A stretch of 64,000 nucleotides of DNA, from the NCBI GenBank assembly GCA_030272155.1, contig CP126194.1, forward strand, positions 6,439,501-6,503,500, written 5' to 3'. A model generated the notes under the pieces. That model was not told the DNA's origin. It ran no database searches and was given only the letters and a program-made list of their open reading frames with translations. The stretch is from Tetradesmus obliquus (taxonomy: Eukaryota; Chlorophyta; Chlorophyceae; Sphaeropleales; Scenedesmaceae). Shown piece by piece: positions 45,902 to 59,110 of the stretch. The position numbers and the translations under genes were made by a program. The first letter of the stretch is position 1, and each line of letters opens with the position of its first letter.

Positions 45902-46733
45902 GAGCAAGAGCGGCTTCTTGGTGCAAAAGTAGCTATTGGCCTGCCGTCGCTGAATATAGCCAGCTATACTATTATCAGGCAAAGCTGTTCTAAGGGCGCT
46001 TCTCGCGCCACCTCTTAGACCCTAGCACAAGCAGGAACACAGCATGCTGCAAAGCATGCTGTGTTGTTCTAGCTGCCGGGACTGGTTCATTCAGTCATGC
46101 AATCGTTCATGTGCTCGGCCCGATGATCCAAGGCACGTCGGCTCTCCTGCGGCCCTTGACCTTCCCATAACCCAACCGCTGTCCACGCACAGGCTGATCA
46201 CGGAAGGAAGCATGCCAGCCACAGCAGCTGTTGCGCTCACCTGACTGCAGCAGCTGCTGTGTCAGGTCGACACCCAGTTCAGCAAGAGCCGCTGTTGATG
46301 CGCGGCTGGTGCGCTGTTCCACATAGCATTCCAGCAGCAGGTCAGCAAGCCCAGCCACCATCAGCATGCCCACGGTCCAAACAGCTTCTAGCGTGCCAGG
46401 ATCCAAGCCCCGAGAGCTCTTCAGCGATGCAGCTAGTTGATGCGGCTGCTGCTGCAGCCATGCCAGCAGCACACCTGCACTGTGCACTGGCTGGTGGCGC
46501 AGTGTGCGTCTGAGCACCTGCACCACTGACTCTGTGCCTGATCTGCTGTATAAGCTATCTGTCAGGGCTAGCATCAGCTGCTGCAGGGTGCTGCTACAGC
46601 TGGCCAGCACTGCTTGCTGTTCTGCTGTTGGTGCAGCAGGCAGCGGCCGCTGGAGCAGCTGCACCACTTGGGGCCTGTGAACCAAATTGCGCAGCTTGCT
46701 TGCTGCATCTTCTGCTTGCTTTGCTGCTCGCAT
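42788..46733 (-). CDS. Large MYND-type zinc-finger protein (algal family), apparent frameshift
   Basis: Exons (minus): 46241-46733, 44616-45847, 42788-44106, about 1014 residues. Most of the protein is alpha-helical, A/L/Q-rich and of unknown fold. The C-terminus has a MYND finger (CNNPDC, then CARCKCSYCSAACQ and DWKRHKPACK). MYND domains mediate protein-protein contacts; many large algal proteins have this layout, with no known function. Joins at 46241/45847 and 44616/44106 agree in phase, but exon 2 is one base out of frame internally near 45515-45535, where two overlapping frames meet: genome error, pseudogene or missed mini-intron. A donor-like AA|GTGCAT directly follows the finger, so a further short exon may replace the stop at 42788. 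The N-terminus may extend to about 46845 in another frame. Confidence 0.7.
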
Positions 46734-48144
46734 CACGGCAGCGCTCTGTCGCCGTCCTGTCTGATTTCACCTGCTGGAGCATGCTGCTGTTCCTGCTGTT
46801 CGCCAGCTGCAACGCAAGATCGCTGTCGATCAGCCGCCGAAGCACAAAACTAGTTATATAGCTGTGGATACGTTATACCAATAGGCTGATCAGGTGGTTC
46901 AAGTACGGTAGTGGCAAGATGCGTGAGTCCAAGGTGGCGCGTTGCTCAAGGCCACGAGCGTTGTGCCGGATCATCTGAGATGTTGGCGAGCGCTGAAGAC
47001 TGAAAACAACCATGTTATGGTTGTCGATCACGTACGATGTTATTCTTCGCCGCCGCTGTCATGGAAGCACGACCTCTGAAAACCCTAAACCTGGGCTGTC
47101 CTGAGGAATATCAGGCAACCAGCATGTTCGGGTGTTTTTGTCAAACTGAAAGCCGGTTTTGTTCATAGAACCGGGCAGGCGTACAGATACGTATCAGTGG
47201 TCCTCCTTACCGCTGACAAAGCATTCAAGTGCCAGCTAGCTGGCCAGCTACAACAGCTGTACCTGATTACGCATGTGTATATGTGGTGCGGGGACAGCAG
47301 CCCTTCCATTACCTGGTGCACCAAATCATTGGCAAAGAAACAGCGGCATAGCACGTCGCGCTAACTGTCATCAACAGCAACAGAGGAGCATGCTGGCTGC
47401 GCAGCCAGAGTTGGGCTAGGGCTTGGGGATGTTTAGGACCGCGCGTTGTGACACGCCAACGTCCAAACGATGACTGAAATGCAACCGAACTGCTACTGTC
47501 AGCTGTTCCTGCACTGCTGTTGACGCTTGGTCTGCTCCGTTCTTTCGCCTCGCATGTCCTTCAAAGTCTTTGCATGCCCTCCCTGCTCTTTGCCATCAGC
47601 CCGCATGAGTGCTGCTTGTTAATCGCTTTGGACTTACAACTATAATATCCTGCCAAAATCATATCACTTGAGCCAGGCATAGCACTTCTTCGCTAAGGAC
47701 AGTTGGGCATTTGGGCACCCACTGCGACTGTGCCGGTCAGCCTCACAGTGTAGAAAGCTCGGTGAGTTGAAGTTGATTCGCTGTGTTTCGGCCAGAGTAG
47801 TAGGCTATTGGTAGGCGCTGGGAGCCACTGCTGCTACTGCTCCTGGCTATGCTGCTGCTGCTACTGTCCAGCAATGGATGCAGCTGCACAACACCAACTT
47901 GTTTGGTCAGGGTCCTGGGAAGCTTCATATTGGTGTGAACTCGTTGTGAACACGGTCTTGCTTTGGCGTAGCATATATGCTGGCCAGGCGGCTTTTCTCT
48001 GCAGCGCTGCGTACGCGACCCTCACACTCAGCATGTGCTGTGGCAGTGCTGATACCCACTTCGTGCTGATTGCTGCAGGAGTGTCATCTCCACAACACCC
48101 AGTTAGAAAGCAGCCATTCAAGCATCATACACGTGCAGCGCGCC
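46734..48144. promoter_or_regulatory. Divergent intergenic region, MYND and hydroxylase genes
   Basis: About 1.4 kb between outward-facing genes, so it should contain both promoters and 5'UTRs. I see no conserved ORF, RNA gene or strong repeat here. Confidence 0.4.
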
Positions 48145-49728
48145 ATGCTGTCTGCAGCAGCGCTGTCAGCTGCCTGGCTGCGCAACCCCTGGCTGCTGTG
48201 GGGAGTGGGCCCAATCCTCGCCAGTGTCACCGGCTTCTTTGCAGCAGCAGCACTACTGGAGCTGCTGCTCGCCACCAGCTGGTTTGACAGCTGCCTCATC
48301 ACCTACGCCTCCAGCAGCAACACACCCCGCAAGCAGCTTATGGCAGCCACACACAAGCGCATCCCTTACATGAAGCAGCTGTGGGGCTCTGCAAAGACAC
48401 TGCTGGGAATAAATAACGTCATTAACGGCGTTGGATTGACGCTGCTGATGCTGTGGGCGCAGCCGCATGTGGCAGCGTGGATGCCTGGCACAGTTGTTGG
48501 CTTCCTGGTGCAGTTTGTGGCGCTGAGCTTGGTGGGGGACTTTGGGCTGTACTGGGGTGAGTGAGGCCACAGAAAACAGAGCGTATGCATGCAGCAGCAT
48601 GCTGTGTGTATAGCATGAAGGGGCTGTAAGTCAGGGCGGGGTATAGATTTGATGTGTTGCACACTGCGTGAGGCATGAGGCAGCATCAACAGCAGCACCT
48701 GCAGCTTGCATATGCATACTGTTGTTAGTAGTGGCTCCTATGAAATTGATGCACAGGAAGCAGGTGCACTCCACGACATGCTCCCCATGTACGCAGCTCA
48801 TAATATTGGTGTGCTGCGGCACGCGTGGGCCCTAGCTGTTGCACTGCGGCGGCCTAAACATGCTGCCAGCAGCGAGCAACTGGCTGGCACCTCACCACGC
48901 CCCTGCCTGCCTGCTTGCCTGCGCGCCTGCCTGCGCGCCTGCCTGCCTCAACCTGGCCAGGGCACCGCGTGCAGCATGAAAGCAAGCTGCTGTGGGTGCT
49001 GCACTCCAAGCACCACGCCATAGACACGCCCAGCCCCTTCTCCACGCTGTTCATACACCCCACAGATGCAGCGCTGCAGGTGCGCTGCTGCCCTGGCTTG
49101 TATAACATATATGCATTTGCACACGTTTGTGACGCTCCAGCTGACGAGCTGGGTGTGAGCTGGGAAGCCTGACAGCAGCTGCATGTGCGGCTGGCAAGTA
49201 TTGCAGTGTACCGCCTGCTGATAACGGCGACACCTGGTCATGTACTGTGACCTTGTTACCTGACTGCAAGTTGCATAGCAGCTGCATGGTGTACGTTCCT
49301 GCAACGCCGGCTGAGTTGAAGCATGCCGCGACCACTGCTGCTGCTGCTGCCTGCCGAAATCCTGCGCAGGGTGCCATACCGTTCGCTGTAGCAGCGCTGG
49401 TGGTACGGCCGGACCCAGGCGTCCTGTACATCTACATTGCAGCGCGCATCGCAGAAATGCGCTCAACCATTCTGGCATCGACAGTCCCCTGCTGGACCTA
49501 CTAACACTCAAAACCCTGCCCTTCCGGGCACCTGCTGCCTTCCATGACGCCCACCACAAGTACTGCAACCACGCTTATAAGGCCTCAAACTGTGGCGAGA
49601 GCTTTTGGCTGTGGGATTGGGCGTTTGGCACGCTTTGCCCGCTGAGCGGCTGTGCAAACAGCAAGGCAGCAGCAGCAGGAGCAGGCGGGGAAGGGGAAGC
49701 GGAGCAGTCGGCTAGCAAGGCACGGTGA
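48145..49728 (+). CDS. Sterol desaturase / fatty acid hydroxylase family membrane di-iron enzyme, 1-nt frameshift
   Basis: Exons 48145-48556, 48961-49079, 49370-49728 (about 296 aa once read through). Hydrophobic helices occupy exon 1 (including TLLMLWAQPHV and FLVQFVALSLVGDFGLYWG). The histidine boxes of the PF04116 family are present: HRVQHE, HSKHH, and in exon 3 HDAHHKYCNH. Such enzymes hydroxylate or desaturate sterols or acyl chains at the ER; the substrate cannot be assigned. Exon 3 is one base short: IYIAARIAE and NALNHSGIDSP lie in different frames at 49455-49457, where an A-run has three As and four are needed. The conserved sequence on both sides argues for a recent indel or an assembly error rather than a different exon. 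Confidence 0.8.
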
Positions 49729-50421
49729 TGGCTTGCAGTGCCTCCAGTTGCTGAGCAGCTGCTACCGGTGGTAGCAGCTTGGACGGTGTTACTCTTGGTT
49801 CATTTGTGTAAGGTAAGACATGCAAACGGATCGTGTCAACTGCACTAAGAATGAGTTTTCGCTGTTGCACATGTTGTGCCAGCAGCTTGATGCCCAGGCT
49901 GCTTGTCCAAGGAGCTGGATGCAGCAGCAACCGGGCATTTCTGAACTAGGGATAAGTGCCTCTGGTCCATGTGCTCCTTGGAGTGCAGGGATGCACAACT
50001 GCTACGAACTCTGACAAGGAAGTGCGGCAGATCATGCCCACCGAACTGTGGGTCACCGGTGGTCACTGGACCCGAGCAGTCGTGAGCTGTCAGTATTCAA
50101 ACGGTCATGACCGTACCCCTCTGTTGCTGCCAAACCCGCTCTAGAAACGCGAAATTTGAATAAATTTGCTCCTATATTGCTCGGTCGCGGCATGTCTTTT
50201 GCCCGTTGTTGAGTTCCGCTCAGGTCCCTGGACATGTCCTCAAAGTTCCGCGACGCATCGCTCGATAAATCTATATACAGTAGTAAAACAGGTTTCGTTT
50301 GTTCATAAACAACCCCAGATGGGAGCTGCCGGTCAGAAGCACAGCAGCCTGGATTGTGCTTGAAACAGAACACTGTTCTTGCAAGTTCTCCCGGCAAAGT
50401 GTCACAGTCCCCTCGACGTAC
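49729..50421. other. Hydroxylase 3'UTR and ECO1 upstream region
   Basis: TGTAA at 49807-49811 implies a short 3'UTR of about 90 nt. The rest should hold the promoter and 5'UTR of the acetyltransferase gene. Nothing else recognised. Confidence 0.45.
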
Positions 50422-53400
50422 ATGCTGAGTGGGAAGGAGAACAAGCCTCCTGCTGAGCTCAGCATGGGCAAGAAGCAGCAGCATGGGCTCAAGACAGCAG
50501 TTGTGTCCAAGCCTGCTGCTGCCCTGGGCAGGAGCAGCAAGCAACTTTTTTTGGACCTGGGCCAGGTATGTCAACAAACACTCGTTTAATATTCGCCACG
50601 GGGACTCCTACACCCCAAGTGCTGCTTGCAGCGAGCTGCATGTGTTTCTTTTTGTTGCCAGCACGCTCAGCGTGTCCTGCAGCAGCGCAGGCATGCACAC
50701 GCTGCTGCTCAGCTGCCTTTCATTCATGGGCACTCACTGCTGCTCCCTTGCTTGCTGCAGAATGACTTCAGCGCCTCAAAGTGTGCAGTGTGTGGCATGG
50801 TGTATGCCAAGGGCCACGAAGAAGATGAGAAGCTTCACAGGAGCTTCCACAGCAGCGCAGTGCAGGGGCTCAAGTTCCAGGTGTGCAGTGCTTTTACCAC
50901 ACGCAGCAGCAGTCATGTCATATCCAACTATTATGCCTTTGTAGAGACATAACTTGATTGCCTGCCATGCCACAAGTAATGGCTTGTGCTGCACCTGCTG
51001 TGTCATGCCTCGGATGAAGCCTACTGCAGCAGCTGCTGCCTCCACACCTGTAGCAGGGTTATGTACCTGCCCCAACTGCTGCTGCTGCTGCTGCTGCTGC
51101 TGCAGGGCTGGGCGCAGGAGCGCCTGGTGCTGATGGAGCCACTGGCTGGGCGGCTGCTAATGCTGCTGCCTACTGACCCACCAGCACACGTGAAAAAGGT
51201 AGGAGGCAGCAGCAACAGCATGAGCTGCATCATCTACTTTTGCATCATCAATCGTTGCAACATCGGTGAACACCATGCAGATGGCAGGGCCCGCATGAAA
51301 GGTGCCAGCAGACTTTGTAGCCCATGTGGTGCTCACAGACAGGCACATGATTTAGTGATTGGTTCCTGCAAGTGCTGGTGTGCTGATATGCTGATATGCT
51401 GCTGCTGCTGCTGCTGCTGCAGGTGCAGGAGGTGTGCAGCTTCATTGAGAAATGGCACGGACTCAGCAGCGGCTGGCTCATGGCGGCGCCACAGTGCAAG
51501 GTGCGCAGCAGGGCGCTGCCACAGCAGCAACACAGGGCACTGCATATACACAAATGGAATAAGCTCGGCTTGCAGCCGCGGGTAGCTTGGGCAACTTGCA
51601 GCAGTTGCCCAAGGACGTGTCGCAGTCTGTCACAGGCACTGCACAGTCACAGTCTTGCCTGTGTTGTTGCCTGCTACAGGTGTTCCTGTACGTGTCGATG
51701 CAGAAGCGGGTGGTTGGGCTGGCAGTGGTTGAGCCCATCAAGCATGCATACAAGCTGGCAGCACCAGGTGAGTTGCAGCAGCAACAGCAGCAGCAGCAGC
51801 AGCAGCAGAGGCAAGCAAGAACTTAATAGCAGCTCCTGTGGCATGGGTCAGGGGTGCATCCTTTAGCAAAGGATGGTGCTCCTACTGGCTGCAAGCTCAT
51901 CACTTCATTCACTCAGGGTGTTTAGTTTACACCTGTGAACTGCAGTTGCTGGAGCATATGTCAGCCAGCAAGCTGTTGTTGAGCTTGTATCAACTGCGCG
52001 TGTTGCAACTGCTGCCCGGGTCGCTGCTTCTGTGTGCAGCTGGGCCAGTGGACCAGGAGGTCGACTCATGCCAGCTGGCTGCAAGCAAGCAGCAGCCCAC
52101 TCAGCAGCAGCAACCAACGCAGCCTGGAGCAGCAGCAACAGCAGCAGCAGCAGGTGGTGGCAGCATGGACGTGGACAGGCATCCAGCAGCTGCAGGCCGT
52201 GGCATGCAGCCTCCCCCGCAGCAGCAGCAGCAGCGCTCGCTGCTATGGGCGGGCTTGCACCGCAGCAGCAGCAAGCGCAGCCGGCTGCAAGCGCTTCTGC
52301 CGGCCAGCGCCAACACCCAGGTGCATAGCACTGGCAAGCTGCAGCAGGCAGGGGCAGCAGCTGGTGGCTGCGCCAGTGCTGCTACCACAAGTTACACAGC
52401 AGGCGGGAGCTCAGCAGTGAAGGCTGACAGCTGCCCTCCCAGCCTGCTGATGGCAGCTGAGCTGATGCAGGTAGGCTCGGCAGCAGCTGCTGTGGCAGCA
52501 GCAGCGCAGCCAGGGCAGCAGCAGCAGCAGCAGCAGCAGCCAGAGCAGCAGCAACTGAACCAGGTGCAGCAACCAGAGCAGCAGCAGCATGTGAGTCAAG
52601 TAGCAGGGCAGAGTCAGCTGCTGGAGGTGCAGGAGAGGATGCCGTTGCAGCCCCTGCATGTGCAGCAGGGTGTACAGCAGCAGCAGCAGCAGCAGGCAGG
52701 CATCGGCCCTGCAGCAGCAGGTAGCAAAGCGCCTGGTGCCGGCAGCGGCAGCAGTAAAGCAGACGGCAGCGGCACTGGCAGGGCTGGCAGCTCACAGTGC
52801 GGGGGCAGCAGCACACCTCGTGCCACTCCTGCAGCAGCAGCAGCAGCAGCAGGCGCAGGGGTGAGCCTCAGCTGGAGTGGCAGGAGTGGTGGCGGTGCTG
52901 CTGCTGGCAGCGGCGGCAGCAAGCCTCGCAGCGGCGCGGCAGGCGATGCTAGCGGCTGCATGGTGGCAGACAAGCGGCGTGCTGTGCGTGCGATGCTGGG
53001 TGTGCGCATGGTGTGGGTGTCCTCGGAGCAGCGGCGCAAGGGCATGGCCACCAAGCTGCTGGATGCTGCAAGGTGCGCTGCCGCTGCTGTTTCTCACTTT
53101 CATCACTGCTGATTTTTGTGCTGTTGCTGGCCATGCACAGCTGCTTGCCCAGCTGCAGGGTTCCTGCAGGTGCAGCTGCTGTTAGCTAATGGCCTGATAA
53201 GGCGTGATGACTGCATGTGCATGTGACGCAATGCTATTGCGGACACGTGAGGGCGCCGTTGGTGATGCTTTGGGAGCTGCCTGTTGCTCATATCTCTTTG
53301 CTGCACAGGCATTCTGTGACACGTGTGTGCTGTTGCTGGCTGCAGGTGCAACATGGTGCCTGGCTACGTGGTGCCCCGCAGCCAGCTGGCCTTCACTCAG

Positions 53401-53475
53401 CCCTCAGAGGAAGGAGCCAGGCTGGCAGCAGCGTTCACTGGCACGCAGCAGTTCATGGTTTATGGCATCGAGTGA
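50422..53475 (+). CDS. ECO1: Cohesin acetyltransferase ECO1/CTF7 (ESCO family)
   Basis: Seven exons: 50422-50565, 50761-50880, 51106-51198, 51423-51500, 51680-51767, 52040-53072, 53346-53475; phases agree (561 aa). Exons 1-2 give the family C2H2 finger: QLFLDLGQ, then CAVCGMVY and HEEDEKLHRSFH. Exons 3-5 encode GWAQERLVLMEP and VFLYVSMQKRVVGLAVVEPI. After a roughly 300-residue Q/A/S/G-rich insert, exon 6 ends with the GNAT acetyl-CoA motif GVRMVWVSSEQRRKGMATKL, and exon 7 with VPRSQLAFTQPS and FMVYGIE. ECO1 acetylates SMC3 in S phase to establish sister-chromatid cohesion in the nucleus. The insert falls between catalytic beta-strands and makes the protein much longer than plant CTF7. The exon 6 start could be earlier. 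No exon-end copies seen. Confidence 0.9.
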
Positions 53476-54226
53476 TATGGCTGATGCGGGTACAGCAGCT
53501 CGAAGTTGTCTCGTTGAGCGGCTGATGGTCAACTTGTCCAGAGTACAGTGCTACAGTCTGGTGGAACTGTTCGCAGCAGCGAGAACGCTGTCAGCAAAGC
53601 CGTGCCGAGCGCGCCATGCGGGGAGATCGCAGGAGACGTACGGCTGGCTGTCACTTTGAGTTGTAAGCAAGGGCTCAGCATGGCACACCCTTCCGTTGTA
53701 ACACTTTGGCCGGGAGTGCTTGCGGCAGCGGGTTACAGAACCATGCAACCGCCTCATCTGCTAAGAAAGGTGGAATTTGAATGGCTGTAAATCATTGCTG
53801 AACTGCGACTCGCTGCCTGAAGCCCTGAAGAGCCTGCTGCAGCAGCAGACAACAGCACACACCCGCAACACCGAGCGATCACTTGTGACTATTCCATCGA
53901 AGCCTAATAGGATAGTTCGCTGCTTTGGAGGCCGAGGTGCCGTGCTTGGGCTTGTAGCTAGCCAGCTAGTGCAGCAGCAGGACAGCAGGCTGCAGCACAG
54001 CAGCAGTGGTGGCAGCAGCAGTGACGGGCCGTCGCTAGTGTGCAATAAAAGCAGTAACAAGGACGCTTAGACAGTTTAGTAGTCGACAGAGCTTGTTGAG
54101 CAGCAGTTGTGAGCAGAGGGGCCAGCCCTGGTCCCCCAGAAGTTGCGGCGCAGCAGCTGCGGCTGCGGCCGCTAGTGCAGCTGCAGGCAGTGCTGCAGCA
54201 CTGTAGCTCCAGCTGCTACTGCAGCC
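53476..54226. other. ECO1 3'UTR and RPC2 promoter region
   Basis: TGTAA words at 53662 and 53697 suggest a 200-nt ECO1 3'UTR. The remainder precedes the RPC2 ATG. A 97-codon ORF at 53777-54070 has no recognisable feature. Confidence 0.4.
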
Positions 54227-57200
54227 ATGGGCGTGCAGGATGCCAGGCAGCAGCTGCAGCAGCAGAAGCAGAAGCTTGCAGGAATGCTGGATCCAATGGA
54301 TGTGGAGACATCACTGCCTCTGGATGCAGATGGTGTGGCAGAGCTGCTGAGTGGCGACCCCTCGCTGCTCACAGCACCCATAAAAACAGTGCAGGATAAG
54401 TTCAAGCTGCTGCCTGCTTTCCTGAAGATCCGGGGGCTTGTGAAGCAGCACATCGACAGCTTCAACTACCTGATAAACCATGACATCAAGAAGATAGTGA
54501 AGGCGAACGAGCGCGTGACGTGTGACACAGACCCCAACTTTTACCTCAAGTGAGCAGCAGGGGAAGCGTGCATGCAGGGGTTGAGGGCTGAGCGATAGTG
54601 TGCTGGGTTTAGGTTGCATGGGCATGGGTTGTAGAGATATGTGACAGCAGCAGGAGGCAGCAACTTGCAGGAGGTGGAGGTCAGGTTGGGCTAAGGAAGC
54701 TGAGGCAGCTTGGGGACTGTGCTTGGTTGATCACCATGGCAGCTGGCGGGGCGCCTACATGAACCTGGGGCAGTGCACAACAAGCATGACTTGCGGGAGA
54801 CATGAGAAAAAACGCAATATGCTAGCGCTGGCAGCACTGCAAGCACTCTTAGCAGCAGCAGTAGCGGCTGCAGCAGCAGCGCCATGCCACCATGATTTAG
54901 TATGCCTTCATGCCGGCTGGCAGCAGCAGGCGGCATAAGGCGCAGCAGCTGGGCAACAGCTTGCCGTCTGCCGCCCGATACGCGCAACAGCTGTGCATGT
55001 TGAAGATTGGTGGGTGCTGCCTGCCACAATACACGCATGCAGGCGCAGCACAAGCCTTCGCGCTGTCAGGCATTCAGCTAGGGTATCACACACCACACCA
55101 ATTCTACGCAAGCGCAACACCCTTTGCCTTTTTATCTTTATATAAATTGAACCAAATGAAACAACATCAGCACACTTCTCGACTGCGCAGGTACACCAAC
55201 ATCCACATCGGGCCGCCCTGCCTGGAGGAGGAGTACCGCCAGGAGGAGATCACCCCGCAGCAGTGCAGGCTGAGAGACATCACCTACGCGGGTGCGTGAC
55301 AGTGTGCCTGCACGTCGCGTACGGGGGTTGCTGTGTGTGTTTGCAGCGTGCAGCAGTGCAGGCTCAGAGACATCACCTACGCGGGTGCGTAAGAGTGTGT
55401 CTGCACAATGCGTACTGGTGGTTGTGATTATGCAGTGTGCAGCAGTGTAGGCTGGGGGGCAGCACGTTCGGGGGTGCAGGTGGCAGCTGCGATATGATGC
55501 GGAGTGCTTACGTATGCAGTGTATGTATTGTGTGCAGCGCTGGCGCGACCTGGCATCTGCGCAGCGTATGATTGTGGTGTTTCTTGCAATGTTTCGCAAC
55601 TGCTGCTGCTGCAGCAGCTGCTGCAGTGGCTGTGTGGCTCCATGATGCTGCTGCTTTGCTACTTTGCTGCTTTGTGTCCCTGTCAGCAACCGAATATGCC
55701 GCTCCTGTACGCGTATCTCTGCACTTCCCTGTCATTGCAGCGCCCATCTATGTGGACATTGAGTACACGCGGGGCCGCGAGATCGTCACGCGCAAGGGGC
55801 CCGGCCAGGCGGTGCGCATCGGGCGCATGCCGCTCATGCTGCGCTGCGACAGGTGGGTGACTGGCAGGAACGGCTTGCAGTACAGGCTTGCAGGAAAGGC
55901 TTGCAAGACAGGCTTGCGGGAAAGGCTTGCAGGACAGGACAGCTGCTGTGCATGTTAGGGATCTGGCGCATGCCGCGCATGCTGCGCTGCGACAGGTGGG
56001 GGTGCCTGCAGGACAGACGTGCAGTGTTGGCCGATGTGCTGTCAGCATCGTTTGCTCCGTAATGTTACCGATCAAGCCACAGCGCTGCGCTAAAGTTTTT
56101 GAAGGGGTGGCTGAGGCGTACTGACAGCAGAAGAGGTTTAAGCGCGCGCGGCTTGCACTCGCACTCTTGCCTTTCGCCTGGGGAAGGCCTGCTTGTGTCT
56201 CTCGTGACGTGTTACAAATTGTAACATTGCGCTGCTGCCAGGTGCCTGCTGCACAACAAGAGCGAGCCTGAGCTGTACAAGCTGGGGGAGTGCCCGCTGG
56301 ACCCTGGCGGCTACTTCATCGTGCGGGTGAGCAGCTTGACAAGACCATGCTTGGATGGAAGGCTGCGTCACCGTGACGCACGGCGTGCAATCTGCACAAT
56401 TCTGCCTTGGTGGCACTGCTTGAGTTTACACAACATGCTCTGTTACCCAACATGGGTTGTAACATGTTTGGAATGGTGCCGCAGGGCACGGAGAAGGTCA
56501 TCCTGATCCAGGAGCAGCTGAGCAAGAACCGCATCATCATCGACACCGACCAGCATGGCGAGGTGGTGGCCAGCGTGACCAGCTCCACGCACGAGCGCAA
56601 GTCCAAGACCAACATCGCAGCCAAGAACGGCCGAATCTACCTGAAGCACAACGCCTTCGCGTGAGTGTTGTGGTCATGTTTAGGGTGTATGCGGGCTGGG
56701 TGTTGCGGCATGTCAGCTGGTCAGGCGCATGACTGTATGTTGACCGCATCACATGCGCGTGTGTGTGTGGTGGTGGTGGTGGTGGTGGTGGGGGTTGCAT
56801 GGCGGCTAATGAAGCAGCTGCAGGGGTGTTTGATCAGGGGTGCAAGTGCATGAGCGTGCTGCACGCTGTTGCGTGAGGCATGGGCGGGCTTGCAGGATTG
56901 CTGTGCGGTGCTGCGCACAGCCATAGTGCGCTGCAATTTTTTGCACCCTCCTACCATGCTCAATTTGCGGCTGGCTGAGCTAGTGCCTGGGGCCGGTGTC
57001 ACCTTGGATAGTGTGCACACAGTGCTCACCATCGTATTGTTGAGAACTCCCGGCTGCTGCATCAACGGCATGGCAAACGCATATTTCCTTACTCTTGCCT
57101 CAAATCACTTATCACTATTTCACTACTCATGCTGTGCCCGCAGCGACGACCTGAACATCATCGCCGTGCTCAAGGCCATGGGTGCTGAGAGTGACCAGGA

Positions 57201-59062
57201 GGTGGTGGACCTCATCGGGCCGGACGAGGCGCTGGCCAGCCTGCTCATGCCCAGCCTGCAGGTGCGAACATGGTACACTTTTCTTAATCACTGCCCGGCA
57301 CATATGTATATGTATGTTTCATTTTTAGTTGCGTTCATGGTGGGGCCTGACGAGGCATTGGCCAGCCTGCTCATGCTCAGCCTGCAGGTGAGCAAATGGG
57401 AGAAGAGCAGCTGTGTGCCATTCAAAACTTTGAATATGATCAGAAAATGGTTGTGCGAGACATGCAGATCCTCAACCGAAGCGTGTGCCGTAATGAATGC
57501 AGCTTGCAGGCGCGCATAGAGCGCAGCGCAGTTTGCCAGCTGCGGTGCCTCGGCGACATAACGTGTTTTGTTGCTTTGTGCCTGCAGGAGTGCAAGGCGC
57601 TGGGCGTGTTCAGCCAGCTGCAGGCGCTGGAGTACCTGGGGGGCAAGCTCACGCAGCGTGGCAACAGGGCCTTCGAGCGGCGGCGCAAGAGCAAGGTGGG
57701 TCGGAAAACGCCTGTAGGGTCTGCTGGTTTGTCGTACATGTTAATGTTGTACGCTGTTTTGAGTCACACGCCCATGCTGATGATTTTTTGCATGTATGCC
57801 GTGCATCGCCGCAGGTTAACAAGGCGCGCAGTCTGCTGGCGCACGTGGTGCTGTGTTGCGCCTTGCGCCCCGAACGCTGACATTGCATGCACACACGCTG
57901 TTTCCACATGAAGGTTGACGAGGCGCGTGGCGTGCTGGCGCACGTGGTGCTGCGTCATGTGCACATGCTGCTGAGACTGTATGCGTGCTGTTGTCATCAT
58001 TCTGTGCAGGTGGACGAGGCGCGCGACGTGCTGGCGCACGTGGTGCTGTGCCGCACACCTGACGCAAGCTTTCTGCTGTCTGCATTCTTGCTGCGCGCTC
58101 TGCAGCTCTGCATGCAGGTTGACCAGGCGCGCGACGTGCTGGCGCACGCGGTGCTGTGCCACGCATCTGTTATCCTTGACTGTAATACCTGCCTGCTGTG
58201 TTCTGAATGCATCCTCTGCTGCAGGTTGACGAGGCGCGCGACGTGCTGGCCCACGTGGTGCTATGCCACGTGCCGGTGGTGCGCTACAACTTTGCTGCCA
58301 AGGTGCTGTATGCGGCGGTGATGGTGCGGCGGCTGATGTACGCGCAGCTGGACTCAAGCTTCATCGATGACAGGGACTACTATGGCAACAAGCGCCTGGA
58401 GCTCGCAGGTGAGAATTGTCATTTTGTGTGTTACGTTGTTTTATCTTTGTTGTTAGATCTTCATGTTGCATTGGTACTGCCATGAATTGCAGCTGGACCC
58501 AGCTTGTTTGATGGCAGGGATCACTACGACAACAAGCACCTGAAGCTGGCTGGTGCGGCGTGTGTTATTTGTCATTTTGTTATGTTTGTACTCATCCCTT
58601 GTTGTGCTCCGTTGCACAGGTCTGCATGTGTGGTGTGTGCTTGGAGTACTGCGTAGTGCTGGGTGCGGTTCTGTTGATTCCCGATGACAGCAGTCGTTGG
58701 CATTGCTGCGTGCCAGCGCCGAATGCTGTTCCTCCTGCTGTAATGTGATGCACTGCGCTGCAGGATATCGATGCTGTTAGCGTAATCATGCGATGTTGGG
58801 CAGCGGATAACAAAGTTGATGAAGGCATGAACGTGTTACGTATTGTGTCGACTGTCAGCCTGTGTTGCTGCGCACTCCTTGTGCTGCAGGCGGGCTGATG
58901 TCGCTGCTGTTTGAGGACCTGTTCAAGCGGCTGAACGGCGAGCTCAAGCGCCAGGCGGACGCCAGCCTGGCCAAGGCCAACCGCGCCAGCCAGTTCGACA
59001 TCGCCAAGTGCATACGGTGAGGCCGCTGCCGCTGCTGCTGCTGCTGCCGGTGCTGCTGCCGG

Positions 59063-59110
<48 letters not shown>

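Noticed and set aside
54239-54625. Minus ORFs opposite RPC2 exon 1
   Set aside because: Shadow of a strongly conserved exon.
57812-58224. Upstream copies of RPC2 exon 8 as extra coding exons
   Set aside because: They end in non-homologous sequence after about 45 bp, lack proper donors in phase, and RPC2 needs this segment once.
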